Counted from the stretch's first letter, positions 16,386-25,971 are shown. The stretch: 64,000 nt of DNA from RXIX01 sp003989075 (GCA_029780415.1 JAKOYN010000061.1:75326-139325), one strand, 5' to 3'. The notes: generated by a model from the letters alone, not told the origin. Translations and numbers: made by a program.

Positions 16386-18428
16386 ATGAACAGCGCGTTA
16401 CCCCATTTGATCCGCTGCGGTCGGGCCTTGTGCGGCGACCTGGTGCAGGCGGAACGGCGTGAGTGGTGGCTGAGCAATGGCCTGGGCGGCTATGCGTCTG
16501 GAACCGTCGCCGGCACGCTGACCCGGCGCTATCACGGCCTGCTGGTTGCGCCGGTGCGGCCGCCGCTCGGGCGCTGGCTGGTGTTCGCCAAGGCCGATGC
16601 CACCCTGGTGGATGGCGGGCGTGAGATTGCGCTGTTCAGCAATCGCTGGGCCGGTGGCGTGGTCAGTCCCCATGGCTATGTGCATCTGGAATCCTTCCGG
16701 CTGGAAGGGCGGATGCCGGTTTGGCGCTATGCCATCGGCGATGTGGTGCTGGAGCAGCGCATCTGGCTGGAGCCGGGCGCGCATACCACCTATGTGGCGT
16801 GGCGATTGGCGCCGGGTACGGTGAACCGTGAGCTGAAACTGCGCGTGCGGCTGCTGGTCAATGGCCGCGATCATCACGAGAGCACCCATATGGCCGCTTT
16901 CCAGCCGGTACTGGAGGCGCCGGATCCGGCGCAGCGTCTGGTGCATACCGAGGCGTGCAGCCTGCGTCTGCTGGCGGTTGGCGGTACGATCGTCGATGGC
17001 GTCAACTGGTTCGAGAATTTCGACTTGCCCATCGAGCGTGAGCGTGGCCTGGCGCATCGCGATCACCATTTCTGCCTCGGTGAGGCGGTGCTCAGTCTGC
17101 GCGCCGATGCCTGGAGCGGCGTGGTGGGCAGCCTGCACGCCGAGTGCGTGCCGGATCTGGATGCGGCCCTGGAGCGTTTTCAGGCCCGGGATGTGAATCT
17201 GCTGCGGCAGGCGGCTACCGTGCGGCCTGCCGTGGCGGCGCTGCCCGCGTGGATTCAGCAGTTGCTGCTGGCCGCCGACAGTTTCCTGTTCTCCCGGCCC
17301 TTACCGGATCTGCCCGATGGCGAATCGGTGATTGCCGGCTATCCCTGGTTTGGCGACTGGGGCCGCGACACCATGATTGCCCTGCCGGGGCTGACGCTGG
17401 CCACGGGCCGCTACGATATTGCGCGGCGCATCCTACGCACCTTCGCCCGCTTCGCTGATCAGGGCATGCTGCCCAATCTATTCTCTGCTGCTGGCGAGCC
17501 GCTCGCCTACAACACTGCCGATGCCGCACTGTGGTACATCGAGGCCTGGCGCGCCTATATGGAGGCTAGCGACGACACCGCGACCCTGGCCGAAGTATTC
17601 CCGGTGCTGCAGGAAATCATTGCCTGGCACATCTCCGGCACCCGCTATGGCATTGGCGTTGACGAGAATGACAGCCTGCTGCGCGCCGGCGAGCCGGGCC
17701 TGCAACTGACCTGGATGGATGCCAAGCTTGGCGACTGGGTGGTGACGCCGCGTATCGGCAAGCCGGTGGAAATCAACGCGCTCTGGTACAACGCGCTGCT
17801 GAGCGTGGCCAGCTTTGCGCGCCGTCTGGGCCAATCGCCGATGTTCTATGCTGATCTGGCCGCCGAGGTGCGCTGCGGTTTCCGCCGCTTCGTGCGTCCC
17901 GATGGTGAAGGTCTGTTCGATGTCCTCGACGGTCCCGAGGGCGATGATGCGCGGGTGCGTCCCAACCAGCTGCTGGCGGTCAGCCTGCATCACAGTCCGC
18001 TTGATCTGGCAGCGCGCAAGGCAGTGGTGCGGGTCTGTGGCCGCGAATTGCTGACCTCTCACGGCCTGCGCACGCTGGCGCCGCGCCACGGCGAGTTCTG
18101 TCCCTATTACATCGGCAATCTGCAGGAGCGTGATGGCGCCTATCACCAGGGCACGGTGTGGGCCTGGCTGCTGGGGCATTACGCGCTGGCCGATTATCAG
18201 GTGCATGGTGATGCGGCCCTGGCGCAATCCTGGCTGGAGCCGATCGGTGATCACCTGAGTGATGCCGGGCTGGGCATGGTGAGTGAAATCTTTGATGGCG
18301 CGCCACCCCATCAGCCGCGTGGTACGCCGGCGCAGGCCTGGTCGGTGGCCTGTACTCTGGAGGCCTGGCTGCGTCTGGAGCGGCTCAAGAACGCGCGGAA
18401 TGTAGCGGCCCCGGCAGCGGCTTCTTAG
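16386..18428 (+). CDS. Amylo-alpha-1,6-glucosidase (glycogen-debranching-type)
   Basis: 680 residues with an N-terminal GDE_N_bis/archaeal-type domain (EWWLSNGLGGYASGTVAGTL and TRRYHGLLVAPVRPP, residues 26-60) and a C-terminal (alpha/alpha)6 barrel (about 290-670) with GYPWFGDWGRDTMIALPG at about residue 318, YNTADAALWYIEA, TWMDAKLGDWVVTPR and YHQGTVWAWLLGHYALA. It should hydrolyse alpha-1,6 branch points of glycogen or related glucans. No other glycogen gene is near. Its ribosome site (GCGGAGA, 16373-16379) coincides with the edge of the transposon remnant, so the insertion may have replaced its upstream region. Confidence 0.92.
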   Translation: MNSALPHLIRCGRALCGDLVQAERREWWLSNGLGGYASGTVAGTLTRRYHGLLVAPVRPPLGRWLVFAKADATLVDGGREIALFSNRWAGGVVSPHGYVHLESFRLEGRMPVWRYAIGDVVLEQRIWLEPGAHTTYVAWRLAPGTVNRELKLRVRLLVNGRDHHESTHMAAFQPVLEAPDPAQRLVHTEACSLRLLAVGGTIVDGVNWFENFDLPIERERGLAHRDHHFCLGEAVLSLRADAWSGVVGSLHAECVPDLDAALERFQARDVNLLRQAATVRPAVAALPAWIQQLLLAADSFLFSRPLPDLPDGESVIAGYPWFGDWGRDTMIALPGLTLATGRYDIARRILRTFARFADQGMLPNLFSAAGEPLAYNTADAALWYIEAWRAYMEASDDTATLAEVFPVLQEIIAWHISGTRYGIGVDENDSLLRAGEPGLQLTWMDAKLGDWVVTPRIGKPVEINALWYNALLSVASFARRLGQSPMFYADLAAEVRCGFRRFVRPDGEGLFDVLDGPEGDDARVRPNQLLAVSLHHSPLDLAARKAVVRVCGRELLTSHGLRTLAPRHGEFCPYYIGNLQERDGAYHQGTVWAWLLGHYALADYQVHGDAALAQSWLEPIGDHLSDAGLGMVSEIFDGAPPHQPRGTPAQAWSVACTLEAWLRLERLKNARNVAAPAAAS

Positions 18429-18667
18429 TGCAGGCGCTTTACTCGGAGGACGATGCAGAGGCTGCCCGTCGTTCTCCGGGCGAGACAAGCGCTTATCAGC
18501 AGGGCATGTGGATCAGCACCGGCAATGCGCGTGATTTGTGCTCTGCGCAGTGCTGCGCAGATGGATTGCGACTGGTGATGCTGTCGCGCTGATGCCAGCG
18601 GGTCACGTTTCAAACAGGGAATGCTGAACGCATCGAGAGAACAGGCGGGGTTTGATACATGCGGAAT

Positions 18668-18744
<77 letters not shown>

Positions 18745-19061
18745 CATGAAGAGGAGCGTTAGATTAACCTAATGGTAGCGGCGCGTCCAGCACCGGATCA
18801 TGATCCCAACGCTGCGCCACCCGGTCGTGATAGCCGGTTTTCAGGCCAGTGCAAACAACGATATAATCAAAACGGTTAGCGTTACCCCAACACGTATCAA
18901 AAGAGCAAAATCCAAATCAAAACGTTCCCGCCCGCCCCATTGACCATGACCACGCACACGTCCCCGGCCCCGTCTGTTCGGGGTCAGCAGGCGGACACCC
19001 TGTGCGCAGCCGGATGATTGGGGATGCGCGAGTCGAAAAATGCGTTCAGTGAGGTGAGAGT
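18745..19061. other. Intergenic region between tRNA-Arg and the cytochrome gene
   Basis: 317 bases without a convincing coding frame. A perfect TATAAT is present on the plus strand at 18862-18867 in a locally A/T-rich patch, but with no good -35 at proper spacing; it could serve the cytochrome gene about 195 bases downstream. No terminator or known RNA was recognised. Confidence 0.4.
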
Positions 19062-19580
19062 GTGAATGCGCAAGTAGAAAAATCCAGTATCGTCACGTCC
19101 GTCACCCTGATTTCAGCGCTGGCCTTGCTGGCGACCGTGGCGTTTTTTGTGGCCGCCCTGATCGGCATTATCACGGCCATTCCTTCCGACGATGGTTCGC
19201 GCAAGCAGGCGGCGGTGATTGACCGCATCAAGCCTGTAGCACGGATTGTGCTCACTGATCCTAACGCGGCGCCGCCGGTTGCGGCGGTTCTGACCGGGCC
19301 GGAGGTTTATAACAAGGTCTGCATGGCCTGCCACGCTACGGGCGCCAGTGGCGCGCCCAAGGTCGGCGCCAAGGATCTCTGGGAGCCACGGTTTGCTCAG
19401 GGCCTGGATACGCTGGTCAACCATGCGGTCAACGGTATCCGTGCCATGCCGGCCAAGGGCGGCAATCCGGCGCTGACCGAGACCAATATCCGCGACGCCA
19501 TCGTCTACATGCTGGCTGAAACCGGCATCAAGACTGATGCCGCTGCACCGGCTCCGGCTGCCGAGGCCGCGCCTAAGTAA
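19062..19580 (+). CDS. Membrane-anchored cytochrome c5-type protein
   Basis: 172 residues. An N-terminal membrane anchor (about 12-38) is followed by a periplasmic domain with one heme c site, C87-M-A-C90-H91, and a candidate axial M129 in IRAMPAKGG, as in the c5 family (VYNKVCMACHATGASGAPK). The tail is Ala/Pro-rich. Start is GTG 19062 after GAGGTGAGAG. It probably carries electrons to a periplasmic acceptor; its position just before narXL hints at a respiratory role but does not prove one. A terminator follows, so it is transcribed separately from narX. Confidence 0.92.
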   Translation: MNAQVEKSSIVTSVTLISALALLATVAFFVAALIGIITAIPSDDGSRKQAAVIDRIKPVARIVLTDPNAAPPVAAVLTGPEVYNKVCMACHATGASGAPKVGAKDLWEPRFAQGLDTLVNHAVNGIRAMPAKGGNPALTETNIRDAIVYMLAETGIKTDAAAPAPAAEAAPK

Positions 19581-19613
19581 GCGCTATCCCGCACTCGAAA
19601 CGCGTGACGTGCC

Positions 19614-19645
19614 AAGGGCCATCCTCGGGGTGGCCCTTGTCATTT
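19614..19645 (+). terminator. Rho-independent terminator after the cytochrome gene
   Basis: An 8-bp perfect stem AAGGGCCA / TGGCCCTT with a 9-base loop is followed by a short T-rich tail (GTCATTT), 33 bases after the stop codon. Confidence 0.65.
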
Positions 19646-19696
19646 GGGGCGGGACATATTGTGCACGGATGGCCGCCTTAGCCTGAAGGAACGCCA

Positions 19697-21544
19697 ATGG
19701 AAAATAACGATTCCATTATTTTGCGTAGTGGTCTGGCGATTGGCGGCATCGTCCTGCTGGCCTTGCTGAGCATGCTCAGCGCGATGTTGATTGCCGAATC
19801 CAGCAAGGGTGATGCAACCGCCATCAATCTGGCCGGCTCGCTGCGCATGCAGTCTTACCGTATTGCCACCCGTCTGCAGGACCCGGTCCATCACGCCGAT
19901 CCTGCTGCCGTCGCGGCTGTCAGCGGGGAAATCCAGGCGTTCGAAAGCCGTCTGGAACAGCTCTGGCGCACCGGCGCGATTTCCACGGCAATGGCCGATT
20001 CCCGCCATCAGATGCTCAGAACGCTCGAAAGCGCCTGGCGCGAAAAGCTGCGGCCCACTCTGCAGGCCGCCGCGCAGGCCGCGCCATTCCCGAACCATCT
20101 ACGCGAAATCGATGAGTTCGTCGCCCGGCTGGATGCCTTCGTCAAGGTGCTGGAGCAGGACAGCGAGGCCAAGATTCGCCTGCTGCGGCTGGTGCAGGGC
20201 ATCGCCCTGTTCCTGACCCTGGTGCTGGCCTTTGTCGCCATGCATCAATTGCACAGCCGGGTCGTGGTACCGCTGCGCGATCTGGTCGAGCTGGCGCGCC
20301 GCGCCCGGCACGGCGATCTATCGGTGCGCATTCGCCACGTCGGGCAGGATGAACTGGGCGTGCTCGGTCAGGCGTTTAACCTGATGGCGGCCGATCTCTC
20401 AACCCTGTACGCGGATCTGGAAGCGCGGGTCGAGCAGCAAACCCAGGCGCTGCGCATCAGCAACCGCTCGCTGGAACTGCTGTATCACACCACCCGCCAG
20501 CTCAGCGAATCCCGGCTGCGCGACGCCACCTATCAGGCGATTTTGAGCGAGGTGGAAAAGATGACCGGTCTGGCCTCGGTGCGGCTGTGCCTGCTCGATC
20601 CCACCACTACCCAGGCGACACGGGTGTTCACCGCAGGCCCGGCGCCGGCGCCGGTGGCGTCCTTTTGTGAATACCCACGCTGTCAGTCTTGTCTGGGCGA
20701 GGGTTTCACCCACACGCTGGAGAGCAGCCGGCAGACCTTCTGCATCCCGGTCCGCGATCAGGATCGGCAATTTGGGGTACTGATCGTCCGCAATGCCGAT
20801 CTGAACACCACTGCCTGGCAATTGCCGCTGCTGGAAGCGGTTGCGCGCAATCTTGCCGCTGCGTTGTATGTCAATGAGCAGGCTGAACAGGTCCAGCGCC
20901 TGGCGCTGCTGGAAGAGCGTAATGCCATGGCCCGTGATCTGCACGACTCCCTGGCGCAGGCCCTGTCCTATCTGAAAATCCAGGTCAGCCGTCTGCAAAC
21001 CTCGGCCAGCGGCGCGGCGATGAGTGCGGAAACGCAGGAGATCATCGCTGAACTGCGCCAGGGCCTGAACAATGCCTATCGGCAACTGCGCGAACTGATC
21101 ACCACGTTTCGCCTGAAAATGCAGCATTCACGTTTGGAAGACAGCCTGCGGGATGTGGTGCAGGAACTCAGCCAGCAGGGTGGCGGCCTATTGATTCAAC
21201 TTGATCATGCCGACTGGACCGGCGTTGTGCTCAATCCCAACGAGCAGATTCACCTGCTGCAGATCATTCGCGAGGCCCTGAATAACGTGGTCAAGCATGC
21301 ACGGGCCACACAGGCGCGCGTTCAGCTACGCTCTTTGGAGGATGGTGAGGTGATGGTGGAGATCGACGACGACGGCATTGGCCTGCCGGATGATGCGCAA
21401 AAGACCCATCACTTTGGTCTGAGCATCATGCATGAGCGGGCCGCTTGCCTGGGCGGGACGCTGCTTTTGCAGTCGCGGCCCGGCTGCGGCGTTAACGTGC
21501 ATCTGCGCTTTCGGCCTGCCGCCCGGGTGCAGATTTCCCCCTGA
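19697..21544 (+). CDS. narX: Nitrate/nitrite sensor histidine kinase NarX
   Basis: 615 residues: TM1 about 11-34; periplasmic sensor with the nitrate-binding P-box INLAGSLRMQSYR (43-55); TM2 about 167-184; HAMP about 185-240; a central domain with cysteines in CEYPRCQSC (about 324-332), as in NarX/NarQ; a HisKA_3 dimerisation domain with H416 in MARDLHDSLAQALSYLK; and an ATPase domain to the end (NNVVKHARATQ, DDGIGLP, HFGLSIMHERA). It phosphorylates NarL in response to nitrate and nitrite. AGGAA lies 6-7 bases before the ATG. narL begins 19 bases after its stop. Confidence 0.95.
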   Translation: MENNDSIILRSGLAIGGIVLLALLSMLSAMLIAESSKGDATAINLAGSLRMQSYRIATRLQDPVHHADPAAVAAVSGEIQAFESRLEQLWRTGAISTAMADSRHQMLRTLESAWREKLRPTLQAAAQAAPFPNHLREIDEFVARLDAFVKVLEQDSEAKIRLLRLVQGIALFLTLVLAFVAMHQLHSRVVVPLRDLVELARRARHGDLSVRIRHVGQDELGVLGQAFNLMAADLSTLYADLEARVEQQTQALRISNRSLELLYHTTRQLSESRLRDATYQAILSEVEKMTGLASVRLCLLDPTTTQATRVFTAGPAPAPVASFCEYPRCQSCLGEGFTHTLESSRQTFCIPVRDQDRQFGVLIVRNADLNTTAWQLPLLEAVARNLAAALYVNEQAEQVQRLALLEERNAMARDLHDSLAQALSYLKIQVSRLQTSASGAAMSAETQEIIAELRQGLNNAYRQLRELITTFRLKMQHSRLEDSLRDVVQELSQQGGGLLIQLDHADWTGVVLNPNEQIHLLQIIREALNNVVKHARATQARVQLRSLEDGEVMVEIDDDGIGLPDDAQKTHHFGLSIMHERAACLGGTLLLQSRPGCGVNVHLRFRPAARVQISP

Positions 21545-21563
21545 ATGCCTATCGAGGTGTGCC

Positions 21564-22223
21564 ATGCCCGAGGATGTGCAAACCATTCTGATCATTGATG
21601 ATCATCCCTTGATGCGCCGGGGGATTGTGCAACTGGTGGCGATGGAAAGCGCGCTGCGGCTGGTCGGTGAGGCGGGCAATGGTCAACAGGGTCTGGCGCT
21701 GGCGCGGCAACTGCGCCCCGACCTGATCCTGCTGGATTTGAACATGCGCGGTCTGAACGGCCTGGAAACCCTGAGGGCCCTTAAAGCGACCGACATGGAC
21801 AGCCGGGTGCTCATTCTCACCGTGTCCGATAGTGAGGAGGATGTGGTCGCGGCGCTGCGCCTAGGGGCTGATGGCTATCTGCTCAAGGACATGGAGCCCG
21901 AAGACGTGCTGTCATGCCTGAGAACCGCCGCGCAAGGCCGCATTGCGCTGGGCGAGCGGGTGGCGGTCATCCTGGCCAATGCCCTGCGCCACGAGGTCCA
22001 CCCCAAGCCGATCGAGCACATCCATCTGACCGAGCGTGAGCAGGAGACGCTGGCGTTGATCGCCGCCGGCTACAGCAACAAGTTGATTGCCCGGCAATTG
22101 AAAATTGCCGAGGGCACCGTCAAGGTGCATGTCAAGCACCTGCTGCACAAGCTGAACCTGGGCTCGCGGGTAGAGGCGGCGGTTTGGGCAGTTACTCATC
22201 TCGGGGAGAGCGCTCGTCGCTAA
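21564..22223 (+). CDS. narL: Nitrate/nitrite response regulator NarL
   Basis: 219 residues: receiver domain with D12-D13, phosphoacceptor D58 (LILLDLNMRGLNG) and K (YLLKDMEPEDV), then a C-terminal LuxR/NarL helix-turn-helix (LTEREQETLALIAAGYSNKLIARQL, given in pieces: LTEREQETLALIAAG, then SNKLIARQLKIAEGTVKVHV). ATG 21564 after GAGG is the start; the upstream extension is a shadow of narX. It should bind TACYYMT heptamers; matching sites are seen before both narK genes (23000-23015 and 27810-27825). Its last 32 bases overlap the convergent mobA end. Confidence 0.96.
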   Translation: MPEDVQTILIIDDHPLMRRGIVQLVAMESALRLVGEAGNGQQGLALARQLRPDLILLDLNMRGLNGLETLRALKATDMDSRVLILTVSDSEEDVVAALRLGADGYLLKDMEPEDVLSCLRTAAQGRIALGERVAVILANALRHEVHPKPIEHIHLTEREQETLALIAAGYSNKLIARQLKIAEGTVKVHVKHLLHKLNLGSRVEAAVWAVTHLGESARR

Positions 22224-22878
22224 GCAGGGAGTCCGGTGGATGCGGGAATGCCGCTTCCAGCCGGGCCAGCTCCGCCGGCGTGTTGACGTTGCAAAACAGC
22301 GCTGGCCAGTCGGTAAAATCCACCGGCGCCGGCTGATAATGCTGGAGCCAGCGTCCGACGCCACCATGGCCCTGCGCCAGCCAATGCCGTAAATCCTCGT
22401 GCAGGGTCACCGGCAGCAGAGCAAAGACCGGTTGCCAGCCGACCGCATTCCGGGCAACGCTGAGCGTCGCGCCATACCGGGTCCGCGCCGTCCACATGCG
22501 CGCTGCATAGTCGGGCGGCAGGAAGGGTGAATCACAGGGCGCGGTCAGGATCCAAGGTGTCCTGGCGGCGCCCATGGCGGCTAGAATTCCGGCCAGCGGT
22601 CCGCGAAAGCGGCAGTCCGGTGGATCGCCGATCACTCGATAGCCGAGCGCGCCGTAGCGATCCGGGTGGCGATTGGCGCTGATCAGCAGTTCCGCAACCT
22701 GAGGCCGCAGGCGGCGCAGACCTTGGACAATCAGCGGCTCACCGGCCAACGGCAGCAGGCCCTTATCCTGCCCACCCATGCGCTCAGCACGCCCGCCGGC
22801 CAGCAGAACGCCGGTGATCGCGGCCATGCCCGGTACCGCCGGGTCAGGCCAGCCGGTCGCTATTGCTGAATCATCCAT
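22192..22878 (-). CDS. mobA: Molybdenum cofactor guanylyltransferase MobA
   Basis: Adds GMP to molybdopterin to form the bis-MGD cofactor that NarG needs. 228 residues with the nucleotide-binding motif GVLLAGGRAERMGGQDKGLL, GPLAGILAAM and TAPCDSPFLP. ATG 22878 is preceded by GGAG at 6 bases. It is divergent from the narK fusion gene, with 237 bases between them, and overlaps narL at the 3' end by 32 bases. Located inside the nitrate island with moaA and mobB, so cofactor supply is grouped with its consumer. Confidence 0.95.
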   Translation of the reverse strand: MDDSAIATGWPDPAVPGMAAITGVLLAGGRAERMGGQDKGLLPLAGEPLIVQGLRRLRPQVAELLISANRHPDRYGALGYRVIGDPPDCRFRGPLAGILAAMGAARTPWILTAPCDSPFLPPDYAARMWTARTRYGATLSVARNAVGWQPVFALLPVTLHEDLRHWLAQGHGGVGRWLQHYQPAPVDFTDWPALFCNVNTPAELARLEAAFPHPPDSLLSDERSPRDE

Positions 22879-22885
22879 AACATCT

Positions 22886-22919
22886 CCGATTTTTCGAGTT
22901 ACCCCTACGGGATCATGCC
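22886..22919 (+). promoter_or_regulatory. Upstream element A of the narK fusion gene (contains a NarL-type heptamer)
   Basis: A 34-base block containing TACCCCT (22900-22906), a match to the NarL heptamer TACYYMT. Almost the same block recurs at 27697-27730 before the second narK, ending in CATGCC in both, which argues for selection or duplication. Confidence 0.55.
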
Positions 22920-22999
22920 AGCATCAAGCCCGCCTGGCCCATCATGGAACCGCAGAATTAAATCCCAATAGAAACAGTCTATTAAGTTTCCAGCGTGCC

Positions 23000-23015
23000 T
23001 ACCTCGAAAGAGGTA
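23000..23015. promoter_or_regulatory. NarL 7-2-7 type palindrome upstream of the narK fusion gene
   Basis: TACCTCGAAAGAGGTA is a near-perfect inverted repeat in the 7-2-7 spacing used by NarL. The right half (AGAGGTA) fits AKRRGTA fully and the left half fits TACYYMT at six of seven positions. It lies about 100 bases before the start codon and exactly 100 bases after the heptamer at 22900. No clear FNR box (TTGAT-N4-ATCAA) was found nearby. Confidence 0.7.
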
Positions 23016-23115
23016 ATCCGCATACTGAATCGCGCCAGCCCTGCCAATAAGCCTGATTTTTACAGGCTATAAGCAGTTGTAGCATCGGACCCCAGGTATG
23101 AAAAACGGAGTTCGC

Positions 23116-25812
23116 ATGGCTACGACGCTGCAAAGAAAACAGATTTCCGTCCTGACCCTGAATACCATGGCTTTCGCGGTTAATTTCGCCGTATGGGTGA
23201 TGTTTTCCGTGATTGGCATCAAGATCAAAGCCGAGCTGAATCTTAATGAAACCGAATTTGGCCTGCTGGTCGCAACGCCTATTCTGACCGGCTCCCTGGT
23301 GCGTCTACCCCTGGGTATTCTCACGGATCGCTATGGCGGGCGGATCATCTTTTTCATCCAGATGCTGCTGGTGGCGATTCCGACCTGGCTGCTGTCTTAC
23401 GCGACTGAATATTGGCAATATCTGGTGCTGGGATTGTTTGTAGGTCTGGCTGGCGGTTCATTCGCGGTAGGCATCGCCTATACCTCAGCCTGGTTTAGCA
23501 AGGAGCGGCAGGGGACGGCGATGGGCATTTTCGGCGCGGGCAATGCCGGATCATCGCTGACCAAATTTATTGCGCCGCTGATTATTGCCTCGTTTGGCGC
23601 CTGGCAAATGGTGCCCAAGGTCTACGCGGTGGCGCTGGTGGTGATGGCGCTGCTGTTCTGGCTGTTCACCTATACCGACCCGCTGCATGAAAAGGGCGCT
23701 GATCAGAATCGCATCCGGCCAAGCCTCGGCCAGCAGCTCTTGCCGTTGCTGGATGCACGCGTCTGGCGCTTCGGTCTGTCCTATGCCTTCGTCTTTGGCG
23801 GTTTCGTGGCGCTGGCGCTGTGGCTACCTAAATATTACGTCGGCGAATACGGCCTGCCGCTCGCCACCGCCGCCTTTTTGACCATCTTCTTCGATTTGCC
23901 GTCGGGCGCGATTCGTGCGCTGGGCGGCTGGGCTTCCGACAAGTGGGGCGGCAATACCGTCACCTGGTGGGTGCTGTGGATCAGCCTGCTGTGCCTATTC
24001 CTGCTCAGCTATCCGCCGACCACGCTGATCATCCACGGTATCAAGGGTGAAGTGTCGCTTAATCTGGCCACCGGCATCGTGCTGTTCACGGTGCTGGTCT
24101 TTCTGGTTGGGCTGGCGCAGGGCTTTGGCAAGGCCAGCGTCTACCGCAGTCTGGCCGATCATTATCCAACCCAGATGGGCGTGGTCGGTGGCATCGTCGG
24201 CCTGATTGGCGGCCTGGGCGGTTTTGTGCTGCCGATCATGTTCGGGGTTGCCGCAGATGCTGTCGGGGTGCGCAGCAGTTGCTTCATGCTCATGTTCCTG
24301 CTGGTGGTGGTCACCATGCTCTGGACCTGGGTGGCCGAGAAGAACGAGCGCGAGGCTATTCTGGGTCGCCATGCCGAGGCGCGTGCCGAGCTGGAACAGG
24401 CCGAACTGATTGAACATAGGCGGCCGCGCCGACACCTGTTGGTTGATTGGCGGCCCGATGACGAGAGCTTCTGGGAGCAGACTGGGCGCGCTATTGCCAA
24501 TCGCAATCTGTGGCTCTCGATGCCGGCGCTGCTGCTGGCCTTCGCGGTCTGGGTGGTGTGGAGCGTGATTGTGGTCAGGCTGCCGCAGGTTGGTTTCCAA
24601 TTCACGCCGAACCAGTTGTTCTGGCTGGCGGCCTTGCCGGGCCTGTCCGGCGCCTTCTTTCGGGTGCTGTATGCCTTTGTGGTACCGATCTTCGGCGGGC
24701 GCAACTGGACTGTGTTCAGCACTGCGCTGTTGTTGCTGCCGACCTTGTGGATTGGTGTGGCGGTGCAGGATCCGAATACCCACTATGCGGTGTTCGTGGT
24801 CATTGCTCTGCTGTGCGGACTGGGCGCGGGTAATTTTTCCTCCAGCATGGCCAATATCAGCTTCTTCTATCCGCAGCGCCTGCAGGGCACCGCGCTGGGC
24901 CTGAATGCCGGTATCGGCAATCTCGGCGTTGGTTTGGCGCAATTCATCGTTCCCCTTGTCATTTACAGTGGTGCGCTGCTCATTCTGGGCGGCGAAGCGC
25001 AAACCCTGCGTGAGGCGAACGGCGGCACTACGCTGATCTGGCTGCAGAATGCTGGTTTCATCTGGGTGCCGTTCATCCTCCTCGCGGCACTGGCTGCCTG
25101 GTTTGGCATGGACAACATCGCTACGGTCAAGGCCGGTTTCGCCGAGCAGGTGGCGATCATGAAGCATCCGCAGCAATGGCGGATGAGCGTGCTCTACACC
25201 GGCACCTTCGGCTCATTCATCGGCCTGGCTGCCGGGTTTCCGATGCTGGTCAATACTCTGTTTCCGGGCGTGGATGCAGTCCAGTTCGCCTTTGTCGGGC
25301 CATTGCTGGCGGCGCTGGTACGGCCGATTGGGGGCTGGCTGGCCGATCAGCGCGGCGGAGCCATGATCAGCGTCTGGAGTTTTCTGGTCATGGCTGGCGC
25401 GACGCTGCTGGCAATCCCATTCCTGCCCGGCACGAGCGGTGGCGGCAGCGTAGCCGGTTTCATGCTGATGTTCCTGATCCTGTTTCTGGCCGCCGGGATC
25501 GGTAACGGCTCCACCTTCCGCATGATTCCGATCCTGTTCCGCACCCTGCGCGAACGGCAGGTGGCCGGGCAGGACGCAGCCGCTCTGGAGCAGGCACGCC
25601 GCACCGCCGCTACCGAAGCCGCAGCAACCCTGGGCTTCAGTTCAGCGGTTGCTGCCTTTGGCGGTTTCTTTATCCCCATCGCCTATGGCGCTTCATTCGA
25701 TCTGAGTGGCGACCCTGGCGGTGCACTGTTGTTTTTCAGCCTGTTCTATCTGATCTGCCTGGGTCTGACCTGGCACGGCTATGCCCGTAAGGGTGCAGCG
25801 CTGCCCTGCTGA
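23116..25812 (+). CDS. narK: Fused NarK1-NarK2 nitrate/nitrite transporter
   Basis: 898 residues made of two complete major-facilitator domains. The first (about 1-420) opens with MATTLQRKQISVLTLNTMAF and has the NarK1-type nitrate signature region GGSFAVGIAYTSAWFSK. A charged linker (about 425-455) follows. The second (about 460-898) begins DDESFWEQTGRAIANRNLW and is NarK2-like, with GLGAGNFSSSMANISFF. NarK1 domains are usually nitrate/proton symporters and NarK2 domains nitrate/nitrite antiporters. ATG 23116 has GGAG 7 bases upstream; an in-frame ATG at 23098 has no such site. Natural NarK fusions are known, for example in Paracoccus. Confidence 0.93.
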   Translation: MATTLQRKQISVLTLNTMAFAVNFAVWVMFSVIGIKIKAELNLNETEFGLLVATPILTGSLVRLPLGILTDRYGGRIIFFIQMLLVAIPTWLLSYATEYWQYLVLGLFVGLAGGSFAVGIAYTSAWFSKERQGTAMGIFGAGNAGSSLTKFIAPLIIASFGAWQMVPKVYAVALVVMALLFWLFTYTDPLHEKGADQNRIRPSLGQQLLPLLDARVWRFGLSYAFVFGGFVALALWLPKYYVGEYGLPLATAAFLTIFFDLPSGAIRALGGWASDKWGGNTVTWWVLWISLLCLFLLSYPPTTLIIHGIKGEVSLNLATGIVLFTVLVFLVGLAQGFGKASVYRSLADHYPTQMGVVGGIVGLIGGLGGFVLPIMFGVAADAVGVRSSCFMLMFLLVVVTMLWTWVAEKNEREAILGRHAEARAELEQAELIEHRRPRRHLLVDWRPDDESFWEQTGRAIANRNLWLSMPALLLAFAVWVVWSVIVVRLPQVGFQFTPNQLFWLAALPGLSGAFFRVLYAFVVPIFGGRNWTVFSTALLLLPTLWIGVAVQDPNTHYAVFVVIALLCGLGAGNFSSSMANISFFYPQRLQGTALGLNAGIGNLGVGLAQFIVPLVIYSGALLILGGEAQTLREANGGTTLIWLQNAGFIWVPFILLAALAAWFGMDNIATVKAGFAEQVAIMKHPQQWRMSVLYTGTFGSFIGLAAGFPMLVNTLFPGVDAVQFAFVGPLLAALVRPIGGWLADQRGGAMISVWSFLVMAGATLLAIPFLPGTSGGGSVAGFMLMFLILFLAAGIGNGSTFRMIPILFRTLRERQVAGQDAAALEQARRTAATEAAATLGFSSAVAAFGGFFIPIAYGASFDLSGDPGGALLFFSLFYLICLGLTWHGYARKGAALPC

Positions 25813-25830
25813 AACAGTGCCCGACACGCC

Positions 25831-25882
25831 AGCGGTAAGACTGTGTATCTGCATGCGTGGTGCAGATCACCGACTTACCGCT
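25831..25882. other. Two-tier stem-loop before nnrS
   Basis: Nested inverted repeats: outer AGCGGTAAG / CTTACCGCT (9 bp, perfect) and inner ATCTGCA / TGCAGAT (7 bp, perfect) around a 7-base loop. It starts 18 bases after the narK fusion stop. No T tract follows, so it may be an attenuator, an RNA-stabilising hairpin or a protein site. The 9-mer GACTTACCG is shared with the stem-loop after nnrS. Confidence 0.5.
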
Positions 25883-25971
25883 GCCCGAATTGCCGTGGAT
25901 CCATCAGCATGGTCTGATCATTGGTCAGGTTGAATTTCCGGGCAGGTCTGCTTTACGGAGATGAGTGATTG

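Noticed and set aside
18425..18613. Minus-strand 62-codon frame after the debranching enzyme gene
   Set aside because: No ribosome site, no family similarity, basic random-like composition; the 239-base gap between 18429 and 18667 shows nothing else that I recognise.
22879..23115. FNR box in the narK fusion upstream region
   Set aside because: No sequence close to TTGAT-N4-ATCAA could be found here or before the second narK; only NarL-type sites are supported.
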